A stretch of 64,000 bases of DNA from an uncultured Bacteroidales bacterium (GCA_937891975.1 CALAUA010000019.1:1-64000), one strand, 5' to 3'. Counted from the stretch's first letter, positions 33,640-43,518 are shown. The notes: generated from the letters alone by a model not told the origin. Translations and numbers: made by a program.

Positions 33640-36600
33640 ATGAAAAAGCTATTACTTTTTATTGCCTCGATGCTGATGACCGTCAGCATCATGGCCGCAG
33701 ATCTCAAGACTTCGGAACCAATGAAGTTAGCAGAAACTACGATAAAAGGTGTCGCTCTATCTGCTCCAGTAGAAGAAGCACCATCTTTATCACAATTTGA
33801 AGTTCCTATAGTAGAAGCAATAAAGTTGTCAGAAAAGAACATCCCTGATGGAATTGAGAACGCGCAAAGAACTGGAATTAGAAAAGCCCCAGCAGCAACA
33901 GTTAAAATATCGGGCTTAGTAGATGCAAGCACGATAGCGGACAATGCTGTAATAGAGTTGGTAGGCAATGCTAATCTATTCATGGATGTCAGCAAAACAT
34001 TCAAGTGCATTTCTGGTGACTATGCTTTGACGCTGAGCGGTGGCAATACGCTCACTCTTAGTAATGCAGAAGGGTATGCCATAAATGTTTCATCAGTTAC
34101 TATCAGTTGCCACTTGGTTGTGCAAGCTTCATATGTCGCTATCGCGGCAACATCTGACATCACGATCAATAACTCGGTAAATGCTACTTCTACAAACACT
34201 TGTATTGGAACCGTGAACGGAACTATTACCATCAATGCCGATGTTACAGCGACCACCAGCAGTTCGGCTGCTATTCTAAATCGCGGTCTTGAAAATGGCG
34301 GAGATATTGTTATCAACAAAGGAACCGTCACTGCTACCGGAGGTAATACCGGCATATGGGCTTATGGTATCGCAGCTGGAGGAAATATCACAGCAAAGGA
34401 AGGTACAGTCATACATGCTTCCGGCGGCACTGGCATTTATGCAGAAACCGGAAATATCCATTTGGCAGGAGAGGTTACCGCCAATGCAAATGGAGATGAC
34501 GGATCTGGTGTGTATGCACAGGCAGGAGAAGTGTCTCTTTCTACCATCAGTATTTCCAGTTCAGGTGTCGGTATATCTGCCTATAACGGATTAACTCTCA
34601 ATGGCGTTACGATTACCAATACGGCAGATACAGGTCTTGGAACTGTGAATGGAACTCTTACTATCAATGCCGATGTTACGGCGACAACAGCCAAGTCCGC
34701 TGCTATTCTCAGCCGTGGTCGTGACCAAGGCGGAGATATTGTTATCAACAAAGGAACCGTCACTGCTACCGGAGGTAATACCGGCATATGGGCTTATGGT
34801 ATCGCAGCTGGAGGAAATATCACAGCAAAGGAAGGTACAGTCATACATGCTTCCGGCGGCACTGGCATTTATGCAGAAACCGGAAATATCCATTTGGCAG
34901 GAGAGGTTACCGCCAATGCAAATGGAGATGACGGATCTGGTGTGTATGCACAGGCAGGAGAAGTGTCTCTTTCTACCATCAGTATTTCCAGTTCAGGTGT
35001 CGGTATATCTGCCTATAACGGATTAACTCTCAATGGCGTTACGATTACCAATACGGCAGATACAGGTCTTGGAACTGTGAATGGAACTCTTACTATCAAT
35101 GCCGATGTTACGGCGACAACAGCCAAGTCCGCTGCTATTCTCAGCCGTGGTCGTGACCAAGGCGGAGATATTGTTATCAACAAAGGAACCGTCACTGCTA
35201 CCGGAGGTAATACTGGCATATGGGCTTATGGTATCGCAGCCGGAGGAAATATCAACATAAAATCCGGAAAGGTAGTAGCCAAAGGCGGGCTCAAGGGACT
35301 TTTTGCCGAAAAAGGCACAATCTCCATCACTCCTCCGCTAATTGTTATCACGGCAGCGGGCGGTGGCATCAGCGCAGACGGGCACACCGTAGTATATGAC
35401 AATGGTGATCCAGCATTACGCGTCGTTATAATGGATCCGCCTGTAGCGGGTGTAGTTTCTCTTAACTCCGCACCTACACCAGGAAATGCGGTTGGTTTCA
35501 CTTTGTCGGGCGAGATTGCTTCGGCGCAGACCGATAATGTATGGCAAATCAGCGATGATGATGTTACTTGGCAGGATATAGTGGAATCGCCTGCTGGTGC
35601 ACCTGCGCTCGACGGCGTGCATCAGCAGCGCCGTGCAGTAACCACTCTAACATACACTCCGAAAGAATCTGAGATGGGCAAGTATCTCCGCGTCAAAGTG
35701 GCAGCGGCTGGCCATACCGGCTATATCTACAGCCCGAGCCGTCAGATAGCCAAGAAAATATGTACGGATGTACCGGTTGTTCCAACGCTGACCAACATCA
35801 ACGACAAGGTGTACTTGTCCAATGCCAAGACGACGCAGGAGTATATCATCTTCAACTACTCCAAAGAAGCCTCGTCTCTTACCGCAAGCGATTGGAACAA
35901 TGCCGTGACACCGGAAAGTGAAGTAGGTTTCTTCGAGTTGGGAGGTTCATCTAATGCGAATAACACCGTCTTTACCCGTGTCAAAGAGACCCCATCAACA
36001 TTGGCTAGCGAAAATGTGGTAGAAGCAAGGTTATATATAGGTACATCAGTTTATTTGCAAGACATAGAACTGAATATAAGCGAGACGGTAGGCTATTTCC
36101 AAAATATTAACAACGAACTAAATTGCAAAGTAGGTGATGTCATCCGTTGCGACGCTGTGCCTGTTCCGTCCAATGCTACAAACTGGTATGGCATTTCGGG
36201 CAGCAACTGGACTGTGGACAATCGCAACACCGGATCACCATATGGTACTTTTTACGAGGATGCAGATTGTACGGTGCCTATTAACACTTCTACCAATTAT
36301 AAGACGGTTTACCTGAAGACCCTCACAGAAAAGAACTATCTGGAAGTACGTATTCTCTATTATAATAGCGGAATCGGTTACAAGAGCCGCGCCAAGGAAT
36401 TCAATGTTACTCCAGACGGCTATTTCCCACTGTTAGACTATATCAACGGTTGTAGCCGTACTATTGCTGCTGGTGAGAAGATAACAGGTATAGAAGTTAG
36501 CCGCCGCCCGTTCTCTGGTTCAGTGTACGGTCTAACTACCGAAGTAAGTGGCGAGGGAATAGCCCCAGTAGTGTCGTTCTCTCTCTATGAGACGATGACC

Positions 36601-38193
36601 ATCAATGCTATAAACGCTACACCAGGTGTATATGTCTATACTCCGCTGCAAAACGGTCATCCTCTGAATAATAACACGACCTTTACTATCACCGTTACCG
36701 ATGGCAAATATGGTGTTGATTCACTGCTCTTGCGTGAGAACGCAATAACCGCCGACCCTGATGAGGTGCTTGAATTGGTGGCGCAACTAATGCCTACCAA
36801 TTCCGAGGCAGAGATAACATGGACGAGTTCCAACACCAGCGTGGCTACCGTACAGAACGGTATCGTTACAATTGCAGAAAACGCTCCAATAGGGGCTATG
36901 GCAACCATCACAGCAAATGCGAATGGCAAATCAGACGAATGTGAAATTACCGTAAGTGGCGAAGAGTATGACTTGTATGTGGCATCTACTCGCGTGACAA
37001 GCCGTAATCAAGACGATATCCTTGGTGATGGTACATTTAGTTTTGATGGCATGAGCACCTTGACAATAAAAGGTGACTATACTCTTAACAACTCTGCAAA
37101 TCTTGTACGCAACACAGGCATTGAGGGACTCTATATCAACATTGGTCAAACATGCACTATCTCGCAAGGTTCGGATTCGTATAGCACATTGTTTGACCTA
37201 AGGAAGAACACCACCATTCGTGGCGAACAGATGACCGTCAATGGCAATGGTGTAGCATTCAGTACGCAAGGCGGTATGACATTGACGTTGGATAGTGCTA
37301 ACCTCGTTGTTAATGCAATTATGCCGTTCAAAGGCAGTGGTATAGCAGACGACAATATGAACATCATTAATTCAAATCTTGAGGTCAATGCATCCGGAAC
37401 GGCTGCTATATTCAGTTTCACAGGCGGCATCTCGCTCTCTAATTGCTATATCAAAACGCCAGAAGGTGCCATAGTGGCAAATGGTGCTATTGAGGACGGC
37501 AATGGTTCGCAAGTGCGTAATCTCCTTATCGTACCCAACCCCGAAAAGACAGAACCCGAACTCGCTTTTGCTTTATCGGAAGCAACTGCCACAGTTGGTG
37601 AAACCTTCATAGTTCCTACGCTTAATAATCCGAATAACCTTGCTATTACGTACTACTCAGAAAATCCGATGATTGCCAAAGTGGATGCCGAGACAGGAGA
37701 GGTGACCCCTATATCTGCTGGAACGACAACGATTATAGCATACACCGATGGTAACTTATACCATATGGCAGGTCAAGTGTCATATACCCTCATAGTTCTC
37801 AAAGGTTCTGTCTCTTTGTCGTTTACACAGAATTCGGTAAATGTAAGAATAGATGATGAGGAATTCGTTCTGCCTACATTGAATAATCCGCAAGATGTAA
37901 GCGTAACCTATAGTAGCAGTAATCCTGCTGTGGCTACCGTACTTGCTATCTCTGGAGATGTTACACTTGTTGCTACGGGTACAACCACTATTACTGCGAC
38001 CTTCTTAGGTGATAAATCATATAACGAAGCTTCTGCAAGTTATGATTTGATTGTCACTGACAGTACGTCAACAGATTTGAACAATATTTCAACTCTGCCT
38101 AACGCTTCATCAGTACAGAAAATTCTTCGCAACGGTCAACTTATCATCTTGCGTGACGGTAAGACCTATAATGTCATGGGACAGGAGTTGTAA
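33640..38193 (+). CDS. large secreted repeat protein with Ig-like domains and T9SS-like tail
   Basis: The 1517-residue protein has a signal peptide (to about residue 20), then a β-helix-like region of short G/N/T-rich repeats (about 90-560) containing a 144-residue unit duplicated exactly (DNA 34297-34728 and 34729-35160) plus a partial third copy. A linker domain follows (about 600-1030), then bacterial Ig-like (BIG2) domains (about 1030-1105, 1300-1390 and 1390-1480). It ends K-I-L-R-N-G-Q-L-I-I-L-R-D-G-K-T-Y-N-V-M-G-Q-E-L. This tail resembles type IX sorting-domain ends of Bacteroidales. It is probably a surface adhesin or filament; no catalytic domain is recognised. Confidence 0.85.
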   Translation: MKKLLLFIASMLMTVSIMAADLKTSEPMKLAETTIKGVALSAPVEEAPSLSQFEVPIVEAIKLSEKNIPDGIENAQRTGIRKAPAATVKISGLVDASTIADNAVIELVGNANLFMDVSKTFKCISGDYALTLSGGNTLTLSNAEGYAINVSSVTISCHLVVQASYVAIAATSDITINNSVNATSTNTCIGTVNGTITINADVTATTSSSAAILNRGLENGGDIVINKGTVTATGGNTGIWAYGIAAGGNITAKEGTVIHASGGTGIYAETGNIHLAGEVTANANGDDGSGVYAQAGEVSLSTISISSSGVGISAYNGLTLNGVTITNTADTGLGTVNGTLTINADVTATTAKSAAILSRGRDQGGDIVINKGTVTATGGNTGIWAYGIAAGGNITAKEGTVIHASGGTGIYAETGNIHLAGEVTANANGDDGSGVYAQAGEVSLSTISISSSGVGISAYNGLTLNGVTITNTADTGLGTVNGTLTINADVTATTAKSAAILSRGRDQGGDIVINKGTVTATGGNTGIWAYGIAAGGNINIKSGKVVAKGGLKGLFAEKGTISITPPLIVITAAGGGISADGHTVVYDNGDPALRVVIMDPPVAGVVSLNSAPTPGNAVGFTLSGEIASAQTDNVWQISDDDVTWQDIVESPAGAPALDGVHQQRRAVTTLTYTPKESEMGKYLRVKVAAAGHTGYIYSPSRQIAKKICTDVPVVPTLTNINDKVYLSNAKTTQEYIIFNYSKEASSLTASDWNNAVTPESEVGFFELGGSSNANNTVFTRVKETPSTLASENVVEARLYIGTSVYLQDIELNISETVGYFQNINNELNCKVGDVIRCDAVPVPSNATNWYGISGSNWTVDNRNTGSPYGTFYEDADCTVPINTSTNYKTVYLKTLTEKNYLEVRILYYNSGIGYKSRAKEFNVTPDGYFPLLDYINGCSRTIAAGEKITGIEVSRRPFSGSVYGLTTEVSGEGIAPVVSFSLYETMTINAINATPGVYVYTPLQNGHPLNNNTTFTITVTDGKYGVDSLLLRENAITADPDEVLELVAQLMPTNSEAEITWTSSNTSVATVQNGIVTIAENAPIGAMATITANANGKSDECEITVSGEEYDLYVASTRVTSRNQDDILGDGTFSFDGMSTLTIKGDYTLNNSANLVRNTGIEGLYINIGQTCTISQGSDSYSTLFDLRKNTTIRGEQMTVNGNGVAFSTQGGMTLTLDSANLVVNAIMPFKGSGIADDNMNIINSNLEVNASGTAAIFSFTGGISLSNCYIKTPEGAIVANGAIEDGNGSQVRNLLIVPNPEKTEPELAFALSEATATVGETFIVPTLNNPNNLAITYYSENPMIAKVDAETGEVTPISAGTTTIIAYTDGNLYHMAGQVSYTLIVLKGSVSLSFTQNSVNVRIDDEEFVLPTLNNPQDVSVTYSSSNPAVATVLAISGDVTLVATGTTTITATFLGDKSYNEASASYDLIVTDSTSTDLNNISTLPNASSVQKILRNGQLIILRDGKTYNVMGQEL
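34297..35247. repeat. 432-bp tandem duplication within the surface-protein gene
   Basis: 34297-34728 and 34729-35160 read as identical by eye. A third copy continues to about 35247 before diverging. The unit is 144 codons, so the frame is kept. Identity at synonymous sites indicates a very recent event or ongoing copy-number change. Confidence 0.95.
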
Positions 38194-38242
38194 CTTTCGG
38201 CACAATCTTCGGCACGAAGAAAAAATAACAAAAAAATAACCC

Positions 38243-38280
38243 AAGCGGGAGGCGTTGGTAATCAACGCTTTCCGCTTGCT
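38243..38280 (+). terminator. hairpin after the surface-protein gene
   Basis: A 15-bp stem (AAGCGGGAGGCGTTG with CAACGCTTTCCGCTT, two G-U pairs) with a 5-nt loop lies 50 bp after the stop. It is followed by a short T-rich tail. Confidence 0.8.
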
Positions 38281-38310
38281 TTAAGTGCCATATTATAACA
38301 AAATTCACAA

Positions 38311-38348
38311 ATCTTCGGCACAAAACCCCTTCCGTGCCGAAGATTTTT
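38311..38348 (+). terminator. second terminator after the surface-protein gene
   Basis: A perfect 11-bp stem (ATCTTCGGCAC with GTGCCGAAGAT) is followed by TTTTTGC. The arm word CTTCGGCAC also occurs twice at 38196-38218. Confidence 0.88.
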
Positions 38349-38529
38349 GCAGCATTATTATAGAGACACGTTTATAGAAAGCCACCGAAAGCCCATAGAA
38401 GTCCTAGAGATGTCCTACAGTGATCCCGAAACTTGCAGAACGCTGTTTAGAGCTGAACCTTCGAGGGCACCTTAATCCTCGAAGCTACAATCAAAAAATG
38501 TAGCCTATGTCAACAAAAGTAAACTTTTC
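38349..38529. other. intergenic region with 11-bp repeats and duplicated promoter block
   Basis: No gene is seen. 38375-38425 has degenerate units of about 11 bp (AGAAGTCCTAG, AGATGTCCTAC types). A hairpin CTTCGAGG/CCTCGAAG lies at 38459-38484. From 38493 to 38562 the sequence is almost identical to 52511-52580 (about 67 of 70 bases by eye). Confidence 0.8.
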
Positions 38530-38560
38530 TTGCACATATACATTTTTTTTTGTACCTTTG
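38530..38560 (+). promoter_or_regulatory. promoter for the mscS operon
   Basis: TTG (38530-38532), 20 bp, TACCTTTG (38553-38560), inside the 70-bp block shared with 52511-52580. This promoter shows that the open frame beginning at 38507 is not the start of the channel gene. Confidence 0.9.
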
Positions 38561-38602
38561 CAGGCTGAAACATATAAATACACCACAAAATTATACACCA
38601 AT

Positions 38603-39577
38603 ATGCTTCTGAATATCGAAACACCTGCTCCCAAGATTCTGCCAGCAGATTCTCTCAAACATATAACCGAAAATTTCATCCAACAGGTGCAAAGCGAACC
38701 CGAAGTAGTGTTGCGCGGCTGGTTGGATAGTGCGATTGATTTTGGCATCAAAGTACTAATAGCATTGGTGCTCTACTTTGTAGGAGCATGGGTGATTCGC
38801 CGCGTTAAACGAATGTTAGAGCGTATCTTCGAGCGCCGTAAGACCGAACGCACCTTGGCATCGTTCGTAACATCGTTTACCAGTATTGCGCTAACCGTTA
38901 TACTTATTCTTGTACTGATAGGCACTCTCGGATTAGACACCACCTCTTTCGCCGCACTGCTCACCGCAGGCGGTATGGCTATTGGTATGGCATTGTCTGG
39001 TACGGTGCAGAACTTCGCAGGAGGTATTATGTTGTTGGTTTTCCGTCCGTTCAAGGCAGGCGACTTTATCAATGCGCAAGGCGTAAGCGGTACGGTGATG
39101 GAAGTAACCATAGTCACCACACGTATTCTCACCGTGGACAACCGCGTGATTATCTTGCCTAACGGAGCACTATTCAATGGCACGATTGAGAATGTATCGG
39201 CACAAGTATTGCGCCGCGTGGATTGGACTGTCAGTGTGGACTATGGCATAGATGCGGATGGTTGTATTGCATTGCTGAAAGAACTGATTCTATCCGACGA
39301 ACGTATCCTGACCTCTCAACATGAGCGTCCAAAGAATGCTTCGCCTGTAGCAATTGACACCACCAAAATAACTATTCCAGACCCCTTTGTTGCGCTTTCT
39401 TCCTTGAATGATAATAACATCTCGTTCGTTGTGCGCGCATGGGTAAAGTCTGCCGATTATTGGGATGTGTACTTCCACTTCAACAAACTCTTCTACACGG
39501 AACTGCCCAAACATGGATATACATTTGCCTACCCACATATGGATGTAACCCTAACTACTAACAACGAAGTGATCTAG
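38603..39577 (+). CDS. MscS-family mechanosensitive channel
   Basis: The 324-residue protein has an amphipathic N-terminus, three membrane helices (about residues 45-65, 92-112 and 118-140; the last, with G-A-M-A-I-G-M-A-L-S-G-T-V-Q-N-F-type spacing, is the pore helix), then the MscS β-domain (F-R-P-F-K-A-G-D-F, V-T-I-V-T-T-R-I, L-P-N-G-A-L-F) and a C-terminal αβ domain. It opens under membrane tension to release solutes. I chose the ATG at 38603 because the longer frame starts upstream of the promoter's transcription start. It is followed by gph after 4 bp. Confidence 0.92.
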   Translation: MLLNIETPAPKILPADSLKHITENFIQQVQSEPEVVLRGWLDSAIDFGIKVLIALVLYFVGAWVIRRVKRMLERIFERRKTERTLASFVTSFTSIALTVILILVLIGTLGLDTTSFAALLTAGGMAIGMALSGTVQNFAGGIMLLVFRPFKAGDFINAQGVSGTVMEVTIVTTRILTVDNRVIILPNGALFNGTIENVSAQVLRRVDWTVSVDYGIDADGCIALLKELILSDERILTSQHERPKNASPVAIDTTKITIPDPFVALSSLNDNNISFVVRAWVKSADYWDVYFHFNKLFYTELPKHGYTFAYPHMDVTLTTNNEVI

Positions 39578-39581
39578 ATAT

Positions 39582-40229
39582 ATGCTACTAATTTTTGACT
39601 TAGACGGAACACTAATCAATACGATTGATGACTTAGGGCAGGCGTGCAACCATGCCTTGTCGGCATGTGATTTTCCGACCCATAAGATTGAGGACTATCC
39701 TCGCCTTGTGGGCAATGGAATCAACAAACTCATCGAGCGTGCATTGCCCGAAGAGCATCGCAATGAAGCCACGGTGCTTCGCCTGCGCGAGTACTTTGTA
39801 CCCTTCTACGACCAACATAATTGCGACCTCACCTGTCCATATGATGGTATTCCAGAACTGCTGCAAACCTTGAAAGCAGCAGGACATACATTGGCTGTAG
39901 CCAGCAACAAGTATCAAGCAGCCACCGAGAAGATTGTAGCGCATTTCTTCCCAAACATGTTTGATGTGGTGCTTGGCGAACGCGAGGGCATTCCTCGCAA
40001 ACCCGATCCACAAATAGTCTGGGATATTATCCATAGCCTTTCGCCTTTAGCCTCTAACCTTTCGCCTATTTACTATGTCGGCGACTCGCTAGTAGATGCC
40101 GCTACAGCCAGAGCAGCCAACTTGCCTTTCGTGGCTTGCACATGGGGCTTCTGCACGAAAGAGCAATTGCTTACCGTAACACCCGACCACATGGTCAATC
40201 ATCCACATGAAATATTAACTTTAATTTAA
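39582..40229 (+). CDS. gph: HAD phosphatase, phosphoglycolate phosphatase-like
   Basis: The 215-residue protein starts LLIFDLDGTLINTIDD (nucleophile Asp), with S-N-K (A-V-A-S-N-K-Y, motif II), K-P-D-P (motif III Lys) and G-D-S-L-V-D-A (motif IV). It has the helical cap of subclass IA with V-G-N-G-I typical of Gph. It would remove phosphate from 2-phosphoglycolate; other sugar phosphates are possible. An in-frame heptamer repeat (40035-40072) encodes S-P-L-A-S-N-L-S-P at about residues 151-163, between motifs III and IV. Confidence 0.88.
   Translation: MLLIFDLDGTLINTIDDLGQACNHALSACDFPTHKIEDYPRLVGNGINKLIERALPEEHRNEATVLRLREYFVPFYDQHNCDLTCPYDGIPELLQTLKAAGHTLAVASNKYQAATEKIVAHFFPNMFDVVLGEREGIPRKPDPQIVWDIIHSLSPLASNLSPIYYVGDSLVDAATARAANLPFVACTWGFCTKEQLLTVTPDHMVNHPHEILTLI
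40035..40072. repeat. in-frame heptamer repeat in gph
   Basis: CTTTCGC, CTTTAGC, CTCTAAC, CTTTCGC and CTATTTA have a 7-bp period. They are the reverse complement of the GCGAAAG/GTTAGAG words in dxs and the dsbD-like gene. Confidence 0.85.
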
Positions 40230-40235
40230 GATACT

Positions 40236-41192
40236 ATGAAATTTCGATTTTCTGGCAAGAGTGGTTTGCAATTACCTCTTGTATCCTTAGGATTATGGCA
40301 TAATTTTGGTAGTGAAGACCCCTTTGATGTAGCCCGCGACATGCTGCTACATGCGTGGGATAAAGGAATTACCCATTTTGATATTGCGAATAACTATGGT
40401 CCTGCACCTGGCACCGCAGAGATGACGTTTGGTCGCGTGCTACGCGAAGACTTGGCAGCTCACCGCGATGAGATGATTATCTCGTCGAAAGCAGGTTACC
40501 TGATGTGGGATGGACCTTATGGCGATGGTGGTTCGAGGAAATACCTCATATCATCTTGCGACCAAAGTCTCAAACGCACGGGGTTGGAATACTTCGACAT
40601 ATTTTACTCACATCGTTACGACCCTAATACCCCTATTGAAGAAACGATGCAAGCATTGGTGGACATTGTTCGTTCGGGTAAAGCATTGTATGCAGGTATC
40701 AGCAACTACCCTGCTGACAAGCAACAAGAGTGCTACGATTATCTGCGTGCAGCACACGTGCCCTGTGTGATTGGACAATACAAAGCTAGTATATTGGCAC
40801 CTGAGACATTGATTAAGAACCTGCCCGTAGCAAAGGAGAATGGTTCAGGATTCATCTGCTTCTCACCACTAGCACAAGGTCTGCTCACCAATCGCTATCT
40901 GAACGGTATCCCCGCAGGCAGTCGTGCGAGCAAGAATGTGTTCTTGCGTCCTGAGCAGGTGACTAACGACGTTGTGGCTATGGCACAACGATTGGGAGCT
41001 ATTGCCGAGCAACGCGGTCAGACATTAGCGCAGATGGCCATTGCATGGCTACTAGCGAAAGATGTGACGAGTGTGATTGTGGGCGCAAGTAGCGTAACAC
41101 AATTGGAGGACAATATCCAAGCCATCAATAATATAACCTTCACAGAAGAAGAATTACAAGCCATTCAATGCGCCGTATCTTCACATTCATAG
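40236..41192 (+). CDS. aldo/keto reductase (YghZ/Kvβ-like)
   Basis: The 318-residue TIM-barrel reductase has the catalytic Asp and Tyr in F-D-I-A-N-N-Y-G, Lys in S-S-K-A-G-Y and His in Y-S-H-R-Y-D-P, then F-S-P-L-A-Q-G-L-L-T and a C-terminal NADPH-binding V-I-V-G-A-S-S. The order matches YghZ, which reduces L-glyceraldehyde 3-phosphate and methylglyoxal. It starts 6 bp after gph and overlaps the transporter gene by 25 bp. Confidence 0.93.
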   Translation: MKFRFSGKSGLQLPLVSLGLWHNFGSEDPFDVARDMLLHAWDKGITHFDIANNYGPAPGTAEMTFGRVLREDLAAHRDEMIISSKAGYLMWDGPYGDGGSRKYLISSCDQSLKRTGLEYFDIFYSHRYDPNTPIEETMQALVDIVRSGKALYAGISNYPADKQQECYDYLRAAHVPCVIGQYKASILAPETLIKNLPVAKENGSGFICFSPLAQGLLTNRYLNGIPAGSRASKNVFLRPEQVTNDVVAMAQRLGAIAEQRGQTLAQMAIAWLLAKDVTSVIVGASSVTQLEDNIQAINNITFTEEELQAIQCAVSSHS

Positions 41193-42235
41193 ATCGCTAC
41201 GCCCTTATCATTGCCATGGTGATAGGTGCCGTAGGGTATCCGTGGTTTAGGCACCTCAATGGGCTGATGCCGCCACTGATATGCTTGATGCTCTTCTTCA
41301 CCTTTTGCAAAGTCAATCCACTTGACCTGCGTTTGCGTGTGTGGCATGGAATAGTGCTAGTAGTGCAACTAATGATGACGGCAGGGGTGTATTATGGGTT
41401 AATGGCATTGGCAGACTGGTTAATAGAAGTGAGTAATGGGTATTTGACAAAAGACGATATTGCTATCATAGCACAAGGCCTAATGGTGTGCGTGATTATG
41501 CCAACTGCCACCGCAGCACCTATCATCGCAGGCAAATTAGGCGGAAGTATTCAGAACTTGACAACATTCAGTTTGGTGAGCAACATCGCTACCGCAGTGA
41601 TAGTACCTGCGTTCTTTCCGCTCATCAATACCGAATCGGGGATGGAATTTCTACCTGCGATGTGGATGATACTACGCAGGGTAAGCCCTATGCTGCTAGG
41701 ACCTTTTATCGCAGCATGGCTATTACGATTGAGCTATGAGTGGTACTACCAACGCAAGGGCACACCACGCACTTTCACACTGAATGCCCGATGGGCATCT
41801 ATGCCATTCTATCTATGGATATTGCTGTTGATTGTATTGATTAGCCAAATCACCTACACCCTACTCACGCAAGAGTATTCTGGATGGGCAATCCTTGCAT
41901 TGTGCATAGGATCGCTGATGGTTTGCTTGCTGCAATTTGTATTGGGTAGATGGATTGGCTATCATTTTCCGGCTACTAGTCATGGAGTAGATTATCAAGA
42001 TATCTTAATCAACCCACAAGCAGCCACCTATAGCATTCAGCAGAAGAGTCGCATTACCGCGGGGCAAGCTTTCGGTCAAAAGAACACCGCATTGGGCGTA
42101 TGGATGGCGCAGATGTATCTCAATCCGCTATCTGCCATAGGTCCTGCCGCTTACATTATTTGGCAGAACCTACTTAATTCGTTTCAATTGTGGAATGCAG
42201 GTAGAGGCATACGCAACACCTCACCTACCAAATAA
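41168..42235 (+). CDS. BASS-family (bile acid:sodium symporter-like) transporter
   Basis: The 355-residue protein has about nine to ten hydrophobic helices. The signature region near residues 104-150 (V-I-M-P-T-A-T-A-A-P-I-I-A followed by L-V-S-N-I-A-T-A) and a late G-Q-A-F-G-Q-K-N-T-A-L-G segment are typical of BASS/ArsB-like anion carriers. The substrate is unknown. The start overlaps the aldo/keto reductase by 25 bp and its end overlaps the convergent folC gene by 52 bp. Confidence 0.75.
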   Translation: MRRIFTFIDRYALIIAMVIGAVGYPWFRHLNGLMPPLICLMLFFTFCKVNPLDLRLRVWHGIVLVVQLMMTAGVYYGLMALADWLIEVSNGYLTKDDIAIIAQGLMVCVIMPTATAAPIIAGKLGGSIQNLTTFSLVSNIATAVIVPAFFPLINTESGMEFLPAMWMILRRVSPMLLGPFIAAWLLRLSYEWYYQRKGTPRTFTLNARWASMPFYLWILLLIVLISQITYTLLTQEYSGWAILALCIGSLMVCLLQFVLGRWIGYHFPATSHGVDYQDILINPQAATYSIQQKSRITAGQAFGQKNTALGVWMAQMYLNPLSAIGPAAYIIWQNLLNSFQLWNAGRGIRNTSPTK

Positions 42236-43494
42236 TTACTTCCCCCAACAAACACTATATCATCGGCACATGCGTTGGTATATGCCGTTTGCAGCGCGTC
42301 TTGTGCAGTAGCAAAGATATGTGATGAGGTATTAGGATGCAATCGCAGCCAACGCGCTTGTAGTTCGCTAGCTGGCATAGCGCGAGAAGTGGCAGGTTGC
42401 GTGAAGTAATAGATGCCCTCTTCGGGTAACAAGCGCAGTACGTCATCAATATCCTTGTCACTTACCATGCCGAAAATGATATGGAGGCGAGAACTGAGAG
42501 TTGAGAGTTGCTCTGCCACATAGCGGATTCCATGGCTATTATGTCCTGTATCGCAGATAGTCAATGGCGATTGTGAGAGAACTTCCCATCTACCGCGTAA
42601 GCCCGTTAGTGTGCATACTTGCGCAAAGCCAGTGGCAATAGCTTCTCGGCTGATGTCCACTCCACAGATATTTCTCAACACTTGCAACGCGACAAAAGCC
42701 GTTTGTTGATTCTTATCTTGATAATTACCCTTTAGTTGACATTCAGGTACTTCTTTCATACGTCGTTTGCGCATATACCCACTTTGATCAGCCATCCAAA
42801 GGCGGCAATTGGTTGTTTCCAATCCATCACCTAATATGCCGCACTCGCGAGCGCGAGAGAGAAAGACGTCCTGTGTCTCGGGGTGCGTTTCGCCAATCAC
42901 GCACGGCACAAGCGGCTTGATAATACCTGCCTTTTCAGCAGCGATTTTGGATATCGTATCTCCCAAAAACTCGGTATGATCGATACCTATATTCGTAATT
43001 ACTGACAACAATGGAGTGAGGACATTCGTGCTATCTAGTCGTCCACCTAATCCTACTTCAATGACCGCTATATCCACCTGCTGCTGAGCGAAATACCAGA
43101 AAGCCATTGCCATTGTCGTTTCGAAGAAAGACGGGCGCACTTCATCTAAAAACGCACGATTATCTGCCACAAATTGTACCACTGTAGCTTCGGGTATCAT
43201 CTCGCCAGATATACGGATACGTTCTCGAAAATCCACCAAATGGGGCGAAGTAAACAACCCCACTCTATACCCTTGCGCCTGCAATGCCGCAGCAATGAGG
43301 TGGGAAGTAGAGCCTTTGCCATTCGTACCTGCCACATGCACTGCACGCAACTGCGTATGCGGATTACCCAGATGTGCCATCAGGCGATACGTATTGTCTA
43401 ATCCCGGCTTATACGCAGCCGCACCCACCAAATGGAAGGCGGGTTGCGACGCGTAGAGATAATCTAGTGTTTGTTGGTAAGCAGTAAGGGGCAT
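42184..43494 (-). CDS. folC: bifunctional dihydrofolate/folylpolyglutamate synthase
   Basis: The 436-residue Mur-ligase-type enzyme adds glutamate to dihydropteroate and folates. Seen: A-G-T-N-G-K-G-S-T-S P-loop (residue about 54), T-S-P-H-L-V-D-F-R-E-R-I, E-V-G-L-G-G-R-L-D-S-T-N, I-G-I-D-H-T-E-F-L-G and D-T-G-H-N in the C-domain. It carries a GAGAGTT heptamer repeat in frame at 42488-42516. It is tail-to-tail with and overlaps the BASS gene. thyA and folA at 22759-24082 are in the same pathway. Confidence 0.96.
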   Translation of the reverse strand: MPLTAYQQTLDYLYASQPAFHLVGAAAYKPGLDNTYRLMAHLGNPHTQLRAVHVAGTNGKGSTSHLIAAALQAQGYRVGLFTSPHLVDFRERIRISGEMIPEATVVQFVADNRAFLDEVRPSFFETTMAMAFWYFAQQQVDIAVIEVGLGGRLDSTNVLTPLLSVITNIGIDHTEFLGDTISKIAAEKAGIIKPLVPCVIGETHPETQDVFLSRARECGILGDGLETTNCRLWMADQSGYMRKRRMKEVPECQLKGNYQDKNQQTAFVALQVLRNICGVDISREAIATGFAQVCTLTGLRGRWEVLSQSPLTICDTGHNSHGIRYVAEQLSTLSSRLHIIFGMVSDKDIDDVLRLLPEEGIYYFTQPATSRAMPASELQARWLRLHPNTSSHIFATAQDALQTAYTNACADDIVFVGGSNYLVGEVLRMPLPAFHN

Positions 43495-43518
43495 ATCATT
43501 CTGTTTTCTATATTCTTT

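Noticed and set aside
38459..38484. Hairpin CTTCGAGG/CCTCGAAG as a terminator
   Set aside because: No T tract follows and two better terminators already lie upstream.
38507..38602. N-terminal extension of the mscS gene
   Set aside because: It lies across the promoter (38530-38560) and matches the duplicated promoter block before an unrelated gene, so it is not coding.
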